From Antitrichia curtipendula (lineage: Eukaryota > Streptophyta > Bryopsida > Hypnales > Leucodontaceae), in contig OX579635.1 of the NCBI GenBank assembly GCA_951230915.1, positions 744,001 through 808,000 of the forward strand: 64,000 nucleotides of DNA. The letters run 5' to 3'. The notes beneath the pieces were generated by a model that was given only the letters and a program-made list of their open reading frames with translations, was not told the origin of the DNA and searched no databases. Shown here piece by piece: positions 48,560-57,608 of this stretch (positions within the stretch are counted from its first letter, which is position 1; each line of letters starts with the position of its first letter). The position numbers were made by a program, and so were the translations under genes.

Positions 48560-48760
48560 TTGGTTTGGGGCTTTTTGTGGTATAATTTTTACTCCCGGGC
48601 ACCAATTGAAATAAAAATTATATTCCCACGAAGATAATCAATTTTTCTTTCTTCAAAAAAAGTTAAAAAAAATCAGAACAAAAATTCAGCCTGTACGTTC
48701 CTGCCCGAAATCCCATTTGTCCCCCAAGGGGACAATGGGACTTTAGGGAGTAACTTAGAA
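48560..48760 (-). repeat. Palindrome-bearing dispersed repeat, inverted copy
   Basis: Read on the minus strand: CCCTAAAGTCCCATT, then GTCCCCTTGGGGGAC, then after about 100 bp TTTCAATTGGTGCCCGGGAG and TAAAAATTAT. These are the landmarks of 43,976-44,060 in the opposite orientation, here separated by additional sequence. The two copies lie about 4.6 kb apart and flank the coiled-coil gene. Family unknown. Confidence 0.55.
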
Positions 48761-48779
48761 TTTGGGCAATACTGATTTT

Positions 48780-48970
48780 GAATCTACTATTTTTTATGTT
48801 GAAGAATTGAATTCAGAGTTTAGTAAATTAAAAAAAAAAACACACTTCATTTTCACTTGTTAAGAAGCTGTTAAGAAGAAGTAAGTTCAAGATTGAAGGA
48901 AGAACTAATGTGTTAAAAGCTCTAAGATGGAATTGAAATATAATAATTTCATTGGTGAGATTGTTCTAGC
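48780..48970. repeat. Dispersed AT-rich repeat, partial copy 3
   Basis: GTTGAAGAATTG, CATTTTCACTTGTTAAGAAG, TTCAAGATTGAAGGAAGAACTAA, GCTCTAAGATGGAATTGAAA and GGTGAGATTGTTCTAGCAAGA follow the order of copy 2 (48,120-48,310) and copy 1 (41,340-41,535). It follows copy 2 in tandem, separated by the inverted palindromic repeat. Confidence 0.55.
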
Positions 48971-49405
48971 AAGAGATCTGTGGTTCAATTTTTTTTATAT
49001 GTATTGTGAACCCGTTTTCCTACTTATTCATTGAATTGCAGAAGTTACAAGATGTACATTTTTTTTTCTATAAATGTTGGACGACATTACTTCACCATCA
49101 ATACAAGGTAGAGAAGTGTACAATTTCAATTTTAGGCACATTGAAGTGGCAATTGTCTAGAATGATGAATCACAAATTTTTGAACAATGTACTTGAATAA
49201 GTGAAGCAGAAAATAGTTTGGGTTGCATCGGTTTAGAATTAAATATTGATGATGATTTCCAAATTTTGTATGGATGGCCTCATTTTTAAACAAGAAAGGC
49301 AAGGTAGTATATATTGAAAACCAAAGCAATATAAAATTGCAGTACATAAGTATAAATTATAAAACGAAGCCACAGAAGTGGAATCGAAGAAGAAAAACAA
49401 AACTA
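48971..49405. other. AT-rich spacer downstream of the RING gene
   Basis: No gene recognised. This is the 3' flank of the minus-strand RING gene. Short frames on both strands here have no motif and AT-driven composition. Confidence 0.5.
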
Positions 49406-51994
49406 CTAAACACTGCTCGCCATTGCTAGTGTAGATATAGTATGACCATATGCTAGGGGCCTTACAACACGTATACTATTATGCAAAAAGATGTTCACGT
49501 AAACAAAGAACAAAAATGTGTAGATGATAACATCTGTGTCGTTTTGAGAACCACTTCCTTTGCCACGTTCGTAGGTGGATGACTCCCCAACACCAAGCTT
49601 ACGCTTGGCACGAGTTCGTGAAGCTGGTCCGTCCACCTTCAAAATGGAATCCAGGACTTTGGAATTCTTTAGAACTTCGAGGGTCTTTGTGGTTTTTGGA
49701 GAGTGTTCTTCCAACAGATAGTCGAGGGCTTGAGTTTGGTAATAAGGCCCGTATACAAAGTCTAAGTAAGACATGCTGTCCAATTCATCTATGGAGGCCG
49801 TTGCATCTTGATTGGCCACCCTCAGTCCTTGAAAATTCCAACGGTGTCGTTGTGGATGAGGACCCCAATTGAAGGTTCCGGAGGTCTTATTGAAATATCC
49901 ACCAAGGCACTGGTAGAAGAATGCCCTCCTCCCTTCGCCTTGTGACCCTTTTCCCATCAACTTGACTCCAACTCTGGCAATTTCTTCCGGATCTGTTTCC
50001 CAATTCAATTGGAAACTAGCAACTCCCTTTTCCAAATCATGTTTTCCTTGTCTCCAGCTCCAGAGCAAGTCTCGTCCCCACATTCTGGTGTTTTTTGTGG
50101 TATCACTGTTGTGTTCCCAAGAAGGAGGCATGTAAGTCGTCAAGTTGAACATGGTGTACAAACGATCATGGAATGGTGCTGAACACAAAACGCAACGACG
50201 TTTAATCAAACAGTGCGTGATGAGACACTGAGGATGGTACACATGTGTACATGATCCAAGTGCCCAGCCACCTTTGGGACCAAATTGCTCTAGACATATG
50301 GGACATTTGGTGTGGTCCAAAACAAAGGGTGCAAGATGTGGCCACAATAGCTTTTTTTCCTCCACTTCGATATGGCTGGACATTTGTTTTTTGTGGTCCC
50401 AACCATTTTCTGTCCAATCAATGTCGGTCTTTTCCGCCAAGTCCATGTTAGTGGGGAACATGTCCTCCATCAATGGCCATGACGTGAGACCGCACTCTCG
50501 TTTAGGCTCTTGTGCAACGAAGTTTTTTGAAATTTTCTCCAATTCCTTTGCAACTTGTTGTGCTCTGTCCACTGAGAGGATACACGCGACCTTCCAATGA
50601 TAGTATGTGGCCCCCAACTGTGACAACCGATCTCGAAGCATTCTATTTTCTTTTTCGAGGTCCAATCTCGACTGCGACTGTACGGAATGAGGAATCACAG
50701 GAAACAAGAGTGAATCTTGGGTCTCCTAGAGATCATTTGTGGTAGTATCTTCCAGAATTGCCGTAAGAAGCGCATTTGGAGTCATTGAAGAATGCTTGGC
50801 ACGCTTGGCAACAGGAAAATGGTGAAGCAAATCATCGGTGAGGTCGCCTACAACCTTGTCCAAATGATGTGAATCCGGCTCAAGAAAGGCGTCATCCATG
50901 TCCGACAAAGTAAAAGTGTCTTGTACTTTGTCTCTGAGGCGTTGCAGTTCTGTAGATTGTTGAGAGAGGAGACGATTTTTGTGTGCACACTGAGATTGCA
51001 ACTTCCTGACATTGCTTTGCAGCAAAGCAATGTTAATGTCCTTGGTCTTTAGGAGGTCGAGAGCCTTAGCTAGAGTCATAGCGTTGTCAGTTCGAGTCAC
51101 TCTAGATTGAGGGATGGAAGCACGAACAACTGCTCCCATGGGCATGTCATAGCTTGGACCAAATTCAAAGACGTTGTTGGCATCTTGTGCTGGCAACGGT
51201 GGATGCGGACCTGCTGCTGAAGTTCATCCTGGCCCAATTTGCGTGGTTGAACGTCGCACCTTCGGGAGTTTTTTCACTCTTTGACCTTGTGACGCTGAAC
51301 GATCCTTGTCATTTTCAATCTGAACTTCAGCGGGGCCCATAGTGTCTTCTTTGTCTTGTCCTATCTTTGGCTTCCGCGTACCGTCAGAATTAGGATCTTC
51401 GTTGGAATCATCACTGTGAACTTCAGTAGCTATTCTGTTTCTAGGAGCACTTCGAATAGGCCCAAGTCCCCCGTCTGGAAAAGCCATAACACCTCTTGGT
51501 ATTGATCCGCTTGTTGGACGTGCCACGTATGTAGTTTCCTTGACTGTGCTCCAGTCGACCTCCATTTGTAGGGCCACCTCAGCATATGCTCTTCTAGCGA
51601 TGAAGAGAGGTACTTCATTCCTGTCTACGTTGGGAATTTTATAAATAGCCTGCCACAATTCTATACACCTTTGAATGAAGTCTGCATTTTCACAATGCTT
51701 CAGATTTGCCTTGTTAGTGTGATGGTTGTGATAATGGCGCCACGCCGGAAACATCTTGCTGATGTGACACCATTCGATGTCGTCTTCGCAGGTCTGCATT
51801 GTCCATGGCTGTGGCTCCTCGTTCCACCCTTTAAAAGCAATGTGATTTTCACTATTCAATACATGTAACCGCTTCTTATGAATGGTGCCCTTGCGCTTCC
51901 GAGTCCTGTCTTTGGCAGCCTTGCTGAGGCAACCAGGAGTGCGCGTTGTCTGAGGGAGAGGAAGTGACCCCTCACTGTTGCCTCCGGTAGCCAT
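49406..51994 (-). pseudogene. RING-H2 (E3-ligase-like) gene with two in-frame stops
   Basis: A single minus-strand frame of 863 codons runs from ATG at 51,994 to the stop at 49,406, broken by TGA at 51,224-51,226 (codon 257) and TAG at 50,726-50,728 (codon 423). Both stops can arise from one transition. Codons 36-154 (GTIHKKR, FKGW, PWT, EWCHI, MFPAWRH, NLKHC, ARRAYAEV, EVDWS) match the N-terminal block of the coiled-coil gene. Then come an acidic region, a coiled-coil stretch near 290-345, a second helical segment near 435-490, and a RING-H2 finger at about 564-604 (50,183-50,305) with spacing C-x2-C-x14-C-x-H-x2-H-x2-C-x10-C-x2-C. All eight ligands are present. RING-H2 domains usually recruit a ubiquitin-conjugating enzyme, so E3 activity is expected of intact members. 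The region after the RING is unfamiliar and ends in a hydrophobic tail. Upstream ATG or TTG choices were rejected because 51,994 fits the leader spacing. Introns seem unlikely since the frame is kept throughout. Damaged copy or readthrough gene; damage favoured. Confidence 0.75.
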
Positions 51995-52075
51995 GGGATC
52001 TCTGTACGTCGAGAACTTGCGATAACACAAGCTGGGATGAATGAAAAGTAAGAAGTAAACATTCAACACAGGGAT

Positions 52076-52162
52076 CACGCATGCAGCCAATAAAGGATAC
52101 AAGACAGAGAGCCAAAGTGGAGAATGAAGGTGAAGAAGACCGTACGGGCACATGGATATATA
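52076..52162 (-). promoter_or_regulatory. TATA box and diverged leader of the RING gene
   Basis: On the minus strand CTATATAT (52,156-52,163) lies about 165 bp before the ATG at 51,994. Between them, TTCATTCTCCACTTTGGC (52,111-52,128) and TTTATTGGCTGCATGCGTG (52,076-52,094) match CGCATTCTCCACTCCCGGC and GTGGCTGAATGCGTG of the kinase-like gene leader, in the same order. So the third gene has the same leader type, more diverged. Confidence 0.65.
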
Positions 52163-52199
52163 GGTGGGCGAGCACGGGTACGCTTCTTTGAGCATGTGT

Positions 52200-52345
52200 T
52201 CTGGGCGACTTCGGGTCCAGCTTGGGAGACCGCGGGTCCAGGAGGGGGCGACTTCGGGTCCAACATGGGCGACCGCGGGTCCAAGAGGGGCGACTTCAGG
52301 TCGAATAGGGCGACTTCGGGTCCAAGAGGAGGCGACCGCGGGTCC
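52200..52345 (-). promoter_or_regulatory. Promoter-box cluster of the RING gene
   Basis: Seven boxes of the type GGGCGACTTCGGGTCC or GGGCGACCGCGGGTCC on the plus strand (one starts AGACCGCGGG) are spaced about 18-22 bp apart, mostly alternating TT and CG in the variable centre. In the direction of the minus-strand gene they read GGACCCGNNGTCGCC, the same polarity as at the two plus-strand genes. The plus-strand form is nearly identical to the satellite boxes GGCGACCTCGGGT and GGCGACCGCAGGT. Confidence 0.72.
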
Positions 52346-52615
52346 GAGCGTTCGCCTCAGCTGCGGTCTCCCTTACCCGCATTCTCCCATACTTGTATTC
52401 TCCTACCCGAGGTCACCTCCATGTGTGTTCTCCTACCTGCGGTCGCCTACACCTGCGTTCTCCTATCCGCGGTCGCCCTTACACGAAGTCGCCCTACTTG
52501 AGGTCGCCTTACCTAAGGTCGCCCTAACACGAAGTCGCCCTACCTGAGGTCGCCCTAACACGAAGTCGCCCCTACCCGCGGTCGCTGTGTACCCGAAGTC
52601 GCCCGTCCACGTTAC
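52346..52615 (+). promoter_or_regulatory. Second box cluster in inverted polarity
   Basis: From about 52,346 the boxes flip orientation: about twelve copies of ACCCGCGGTCGCC-like sequence (including ACACGAAGTCGCCC four times and ACCTGAGGTCGCCC) follow on the plus strand, with ACCCGCATTCTCC-like sequences among the first few. By the polarity seen at the three genes these would serve a rightward, plus-strand gene. None is present; a retrotransposon fragment begins 187 bp further on. Confidence 0.6.
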
Positions 52616-52801
52616 ACCCGCATGCGCCCCTAAAATGTGCCACGCAGACGCCACATGGCATCCACGTAGCTTAGGTAAAAGGAGGGTAATTTTTTGAAAA
52701 GTCAAAGGTAAATTTGACTTTATGTGACGTCGCGGAGGGTCTCCTGGATGTCGCGTGACGTCTGTCTGTCGCGATGTCGCTAGGTCGCGCAGAACAACCC
52801 T
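52616..52801. other. Spacer between box cluster and retrotransposon
   Basis: Contains several TGACGTC/GTCGCG-type words (TATGTGACGTCGCGG, GTCGCGTGACGTC, GTCGCGATGTCGC) and no reading frame of note. The left junction of the retrotransposon is at 52,801/52,802, where matching to the right-hand LTR begins. Confidence 0.5.
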
Positions 52802-54553
52802 GACTTCAAGAGGAGGTCGACATGCTGAAGGCGGAAGTGGCTACCTTCAAGGAAGACATGGCCACCACCCGGATAATGGCGGACGAAACACAGAAGGTGG
52901 CGGAATCGGTGAAGGCGACTTTCGGTGAGACCGGAAGCGTGGCGGTCAGGGCCAGGCTCTTCGACGAGAAGGTCTTGGAGGAGAAGAAACTATCCGGTTC
53001 CCGGATAGTTCGGATCCTGACTGACTTCTCCAAGCAGGTGGAGAAGAATTTGGTCTTAGCACGAGGAGTAGCGGACCGGATGGAGGAGTGTACACAAAAA
53101 CTGACCGGATCGATGAGGGTCCACCTATTGGACATCTCCATGCCGGAATCGTTTCCGGAAGTGCTAGACCCAAAGGAAGGAAGGGACCAGACTCCACAGT
53201 CAAAGCCTAGTCAGCCTTCCCAGACCACGCCAATCAACATCGAAGACTCTCCCGGTTCCGACATGCCAAATCCGATGGCCGGAGAGCGAAATAGGAACTT
53301 GGGAGAAGTCTTCGAACAATTGGAGGCGGAGCCCAAGAGTCCTTCATTGAGGCGCGGGATAGCGATGTAGAGTAAGTTAGGAAGAATAGGATGGGAACGG
53401 ATCCGGATTAGTAATCCGATCCGGTAGTGTTAGGAGGACCGGAAGTTAGGATCCGGATTTAGGTTGACTTTTAAACGGCTCTTTTTGCCTTTTGTATTTT
53501 TGGAAGTTCTCAAAGTGTATATAATTCAGTCCTTGTGCTGAGGACTGGGAGTCTTTCCCTCTGCATCTTTCCTTGTGATTTTCTCCTTGTGCTTCTTTGT
53601 TGTACGTTCTCCCAAGTCTTGGCAGGGTTGTGCGTGAGGGAGTTCGGAAAGCACGAGCGGATGCGTTGGGATTTCTCCCCTTGGTGTTTTCTTGGTTCTA
53701 AGTGCATGTGAGCGGATAGAATAGAGTTGGGAGTGAACTTCAGTGTCTCAGCGCGTCTAGAGTTTGAGATTCCGGGTGAGAAAGCCGTTGTTAGGCTAGG
53801 CGGATAGGGAGGGAGTCCTTAGTCGCGCTAGAACTCCTGGGTGAGAAATTCGGTTGAGTGTTCGATCTCCTGTGAGGTCTCGCCATCTTAGCGGTAAACG
53901 GAAGAATTCTAGTTGACGTTGGAACGGATGGGTGCACTTGTAACCGCCTTAGTTTCGCACGGAATAGGATGACATCAGGGTCGTTGTAGTATTGAGAGGA
54001 TCGTACGGGGGGTATTTGTGTGACCAGTGGACCGGATTGCGATCTGGACTGCTGTGAAGGACCAAGCCGGATCCGTACTAGCCTAGGAAGGAAGAGATTA
54101 GGAAAGTGGGTCTTCAGCCACTATAAGTCATGGAAGGTGTGGTGGGCCTACCACTCTCAAAAGCAAGCGGCAAACCCTCTGATGGCTAAACAGAGGTAAA
54201 GTGAAACCGGATAAGAGAGGAAATAGTTGTGAGTTGTCTAGAGCGGATTGGTCTAGACGGATACCCAGACCGGAAGGGATACGATCTTGGGGTTGTGTTG
54301 GATTCGAGAACCGGAAGACTAGTTGGAATCGGAAGATAGAACGAATCCGGTCCTTTGTTTTCTGGGTGTTTGGGTTTCCGGTCATAGGAAGAGGACCGGA
54401 AAAGATGGATGTTACTACTGACTTGGCTTAGTTCGTTAATAAGGTTAGGTACTTCACAGAATCTCGTGGGTTCGATCTTTAGAGTCACTTAGTTATACTC
54501 TAGGGTGATTTTTGTGAGTATAATGGGGAATTTACCTATCCTGTGCTGCGACA
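52802..54553 (+). repeat. Left LTR, 3' part only
   Basis: Begins within the LTR reading frame and ends at TGCGACA (54,547-54,553), 10 bp before the primer-binding site. Bases 53,371-54,553 are non-coding and rich in CCGG words (four in 53,371-53,460, six in about 54,200-54,400). Sequence before 52,802 is not LTR. By comparison with the right LTR about 1.64 kb is missing from its 5' side. Confidence 0.8.
52804..53370 (+). pseudogene. C-terminal part of LTR-encoded ORF
   Basis: Open frame of 188 codons ending with TAG at 53,368. Its first 33 codons duplicate the broken end of the frame at 61,807-62,974. The product part is helical and charged (LQEEVDMLKAEV, KLSGSRIVRILTDFSKQVEK), then proline/serine-rich (SKPSQPSQTTPINIEDSPG). 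No known domain is recognised. It has no start of its own: the junction at 52,802 cuts into the middle of the frame. Confidence 0.7.
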
Positions 54554-54563
54554 TACAAAAATC

Positions 54564-54582
54564 TGGTGCCGCTGCCGGGGAT
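54564..54582 (+). promoter_or_regulatory. Primer-binding site, tRNA-Asp type
   Basis: TGGTGCCGCTGCCGGGGAT differs at two positions from TGGCGCCGTTGCCGGGGAT, the complement of the plant tRNA-Asp 3' end used by many plant Gypsy elements. It lies 10 bp after the left LTR end. The two differences are both compatible with transitions. Confidence 0.8.
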
Positions 54583-54696
54583 TCTAAAGCTATCAGCTTT
54601 GTTACGGAACCGAGTAGTTGAGTCAGTACTTGTTTCTAAAAATTTTGTTTACTTTTCTGTGACTGAGTTGGATTGCCAGAACCGAAAACTTAACTC

Positions 54697-56304
54697 ATGA
54701 GAAGAGGAACAAGGGATAGAAGAAGGTCCGAGCGTTTGAAGAGAACTCAGCGAACGGAAGAATCTTCTAGTTCAGGTCCTAGTGATCCGGATAATACGGA
54801 TCCGGAAGATCAACTTATTCTTGTACCTGTACCAGGTGTAGAGAGCGAGAGACCACGATTGGAACATACGTCTCCACTTGGCAGTGAACCGGAACCGGAA
54901 GGAGAAGCTCCAGTGTTAGAAGAAGAAGACAATATGAGCCGGTTGAGGTACAAACGTTTCAAGGGTGATGGAAGCCAGGACGCGGATGACTGGCTTTGCG
55001 AGTTTGAGTCGACCGCGATCACCAATCAAGAGAACGAGGCAGCCCAGCGGTGAATCTTCCAAGGTTTGCTGAAAGGAGAAGCTCTCAAATGGTATCAGGA
55101 TGTTCCGGACCGGATCCGGAATAACTGCGAACAACTGAGAACGAATTTCGTGCAGGCTTTCCGAGAGATTGGCGGCAAAGCTCAAGCCTTGGGACGATTG
55201 AATAAGCTGACGATGACCTCATCCGAATCCGTACGCAAGTATGGGCAGAGGGTGAAAGCTCTGATCCAGAAATTGACGACTGAGATTGCTCCCAGTTTGC
55301 AAGTAGAGTGGTACGTTGCCGGTCTACCGGAATCGATGGGATTCCTTATCCGTCAAACGCGACCACGGACACTTCGAGATGCCATGGACGCTGCAACCAA
55401 TTATGAGAATTCTGCGCAGTCGCTCCGGAAGTCTTTGAAGAGAAGCGAGAAGCGGGAGAAGGGGAAAAGTAAGAAGAGTAACCGGAAGTCGAGGCATCGA
55501 AAGAAGGTACCGGAATCGGAAAGTAGTTCCGAGAGTTCGGAATCAGAAGTTTCCGATTCCAGTTCGTCAAGTTCGAGTGAGGAGCGGAGTGCTTCACCTC
55601 CCCAACGTTCTTATCGGTCAAGAGATTTTCGGGACAAGACCATTGTGAAGGTCAAGACAGAAGATCCGGATTCAAAGAAGATGATGAAGAATATTCAAGA
55701 GTCTTTGGAGGCGATCAAGGTCAATCTCGCGGAGAGCCGGAAACCAAGACGAATTGTTCCGACTTCCAGATCGAATGTCTGATGTGGAAGATGTGGAGAA
55801 CCGGGTCACTATCCGAGTGAATGCCAGCGGGCGGCACAAAAGCAAGTTCACTATGTGTATCCGGAGGAAGAGATCTACTACACCATGGCGAATGAAGAAG
55901 AGGAGGAAGTGTACCAAGTTCAGCCGACGTACGGGAGAGGAAAGGGAATTACGGTTCCAATCCGGTCCAACATGTTGAACTAGAACTTTCTACCCGGACC
56001 TAGTCAAGGGATGATGATGCAGCAGCCTATGCGAGCCCTTGGCTATCCGGATAGACAAGGCGTGATTTATTACGGTTGTGGAGAACCGGGACACTATGCA
56101 ACCAACTGTCCTAATAGGGGACCAGGGCAGGGTGCTCCGCGGACCTTTCCGTGCCAAAACTGCCATGAGTATGGACACCAGGAGGATCAGTGTCCGAAGC
56201 CGGTGCAGCCCAGACCGGTTTACAAGCAAGTACAGATTCTTTCGAGGGAGCAGACCGCGCTCAACTACGGTCACTCTGCCGGAACGGAGAATTCGGAAAA
56301 GTGA
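54697..56304 (+). pseudogene. gag: Retrotransposon gag with three CCHC knuckles
   Basis: Frame opens at ATG 54,697 and stays in one phase through TGA 55,051, TGA 55,780, TAG 55,981 and TGA 56,302. The N-terminus is acidic and low-complexity; the capsid-like core has the retrotransposon-gag pattern (LLKGEALKWYQD, then FVQAFREIG, around 55,060-55,180). A Lys/Arg-rich then Ser/Glu-rich linker follows. Zinc knuckles: CGRCGEPGHYPSEC just after the 55,780 stop; a second at about 56,065-56,110 whose first Cys is Tyr (YYGCGEPGHYATNC); and an intact third, CQNCHEYGHQEDQC, at about 56,154-56,195. Gag binds the element RNA and forms the particle. The frame runs straight into protease, so it was probably a gag-pol fusion in the intact element. 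Confidence 0.85.
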
Positions 56305-57608
56305 CGGTGTGAGGTGGAGCTGCCAGTGAAGACTGAGAGTTTGGTAAACCGGGTATCCACCCGCAGTTCCACCCGAGGTCAGACAGAACGGTCTGTTCGC
56401 AGTAGGAGGAAGAAGTCGAGAAGGAAACCAGAATCAAGTGATGATTCCGATCGAATTCTTGAAGACCGAAGAGCGGAACCGGAGAAAGTCCACGTTGAGG
56501 AAGGGGTGGATCGGAACCGGATTCCAATAGATATAAGTGCAGAAATTCGGACGGAAATATCTGAACCGGATATATTGCCACACTGGAAGAAGGTTAGTTT
56601 CAACGACACCCCGGTGATTATTGAACCGGATGTCGGTGCGCATGACTATAACATTGTTCAAGACATCCGGGATCAGAAGGCCAACGTGACGATTGGACAA
56701 CTTCTACATGACATTGTCGCATATCAGAAGCTGATCCGGGAGGCCTGGACCCGGAAACGGAAGAAGAAGGTGAAACTTCCAGCAGTGGCAGTTAACTTTT
56801 CTCAACCGGAAGATTCCGGAGCTCCAGAAGTTGCAGTGGAGATTGAAGGATGCTCGATCCCAAAGGTACCTATTGATGGAGGATCCAGAGTCAATTTGAT
56901 GTTGGAGGAGACGGCGTTCGACTTAGGATTCACTATGTTTGAAGCCACGGAACAAGTTCTCCGGATGGCGGACCAGTCTCGAGTGAATCCGGTTGGAAGG
57001 CTTTCACAAGTGCCAACCCGGATTGGAGGGACGGATTATCTACTCAACTACGTCATCATCCGAGTTACCAAAGGAAGACCCTTTCCGATGCTACTCGGAA
57101 GACCGTGGTTGTATTTTGCTAGAGTACTGGTGGATTGGGGAGCCAAGGAACTGGTGGTAGGGAAACCTTCCGTTCGGATTCCTTGGGTGACGGAAAAGCA
57201 CTTGGGAGAAACCAGCGAGTCTGAAGGCTATAGTTCAGATTGGACGGATCCGGAAGATTCTGCTTCCAGCTATTATGTCGACCCTTTCCAGCGGGAGACT
57301 GAGACAAGCTTTGGATTCTCCGATGCTGTGTTAGAGCATGAAACGGAAGAGATCCGCAACCCGGTGATGGAAGATCGATCCTTGGGAGAAGCTAGCGTTC
57401 CGCTCACAGCAGAGTGGATTGCTCAACAGATCCGAACCGGAAATCTTCCGACGCCAGTGAGTGGTACAGCCCAGGCAGGCTGGGGAAACTTGACTTTCAT
57501 TCCGGAAGAAGCTCACCCGGAAAAGGTCAAACTGGTGGTTTCACCCACGGATTACGAAGAGGAGAATGTCGAACCAGGCAAGAGTTTCTATCTTAATAGA
57601 CTCTTGAA
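56305..57608 (+). pseudogene. pol: Protease part of pol, cut by a nested transposon
   Basis: Continues the gag frame after TGA 56,302. A long Arg/Glu-rich linker precedes an aspartic protease of retropepsin type: PIDGGSRVNLM (DGG in place of the usual DSG/DTG) at about 56,869-56,901, and the flap/second half with PMLLGRPWLY at about 57,088-57,117. The protease would process the Gag-Pol polyprotein. The frame is interrupted exactly at TTGAA (57,604-57,608) by the insertion of a 760-bp element; the downstream part resumes in the same phase after it. Confidence 0.8.

Noticed and set aside
51995..52195. N-terminal hydrophobic extension of the RING gene (signal-peptide-like)
   Set aside because: The frame is open by chance through the leader and TATA region; the ATG at 51,994 matches the paralogous start position.
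52802..54553. Left retrotransposon part as a solo LTR
   Set aside because: It is followed directly by PBS, gag and pol and lacks its own 5' half.
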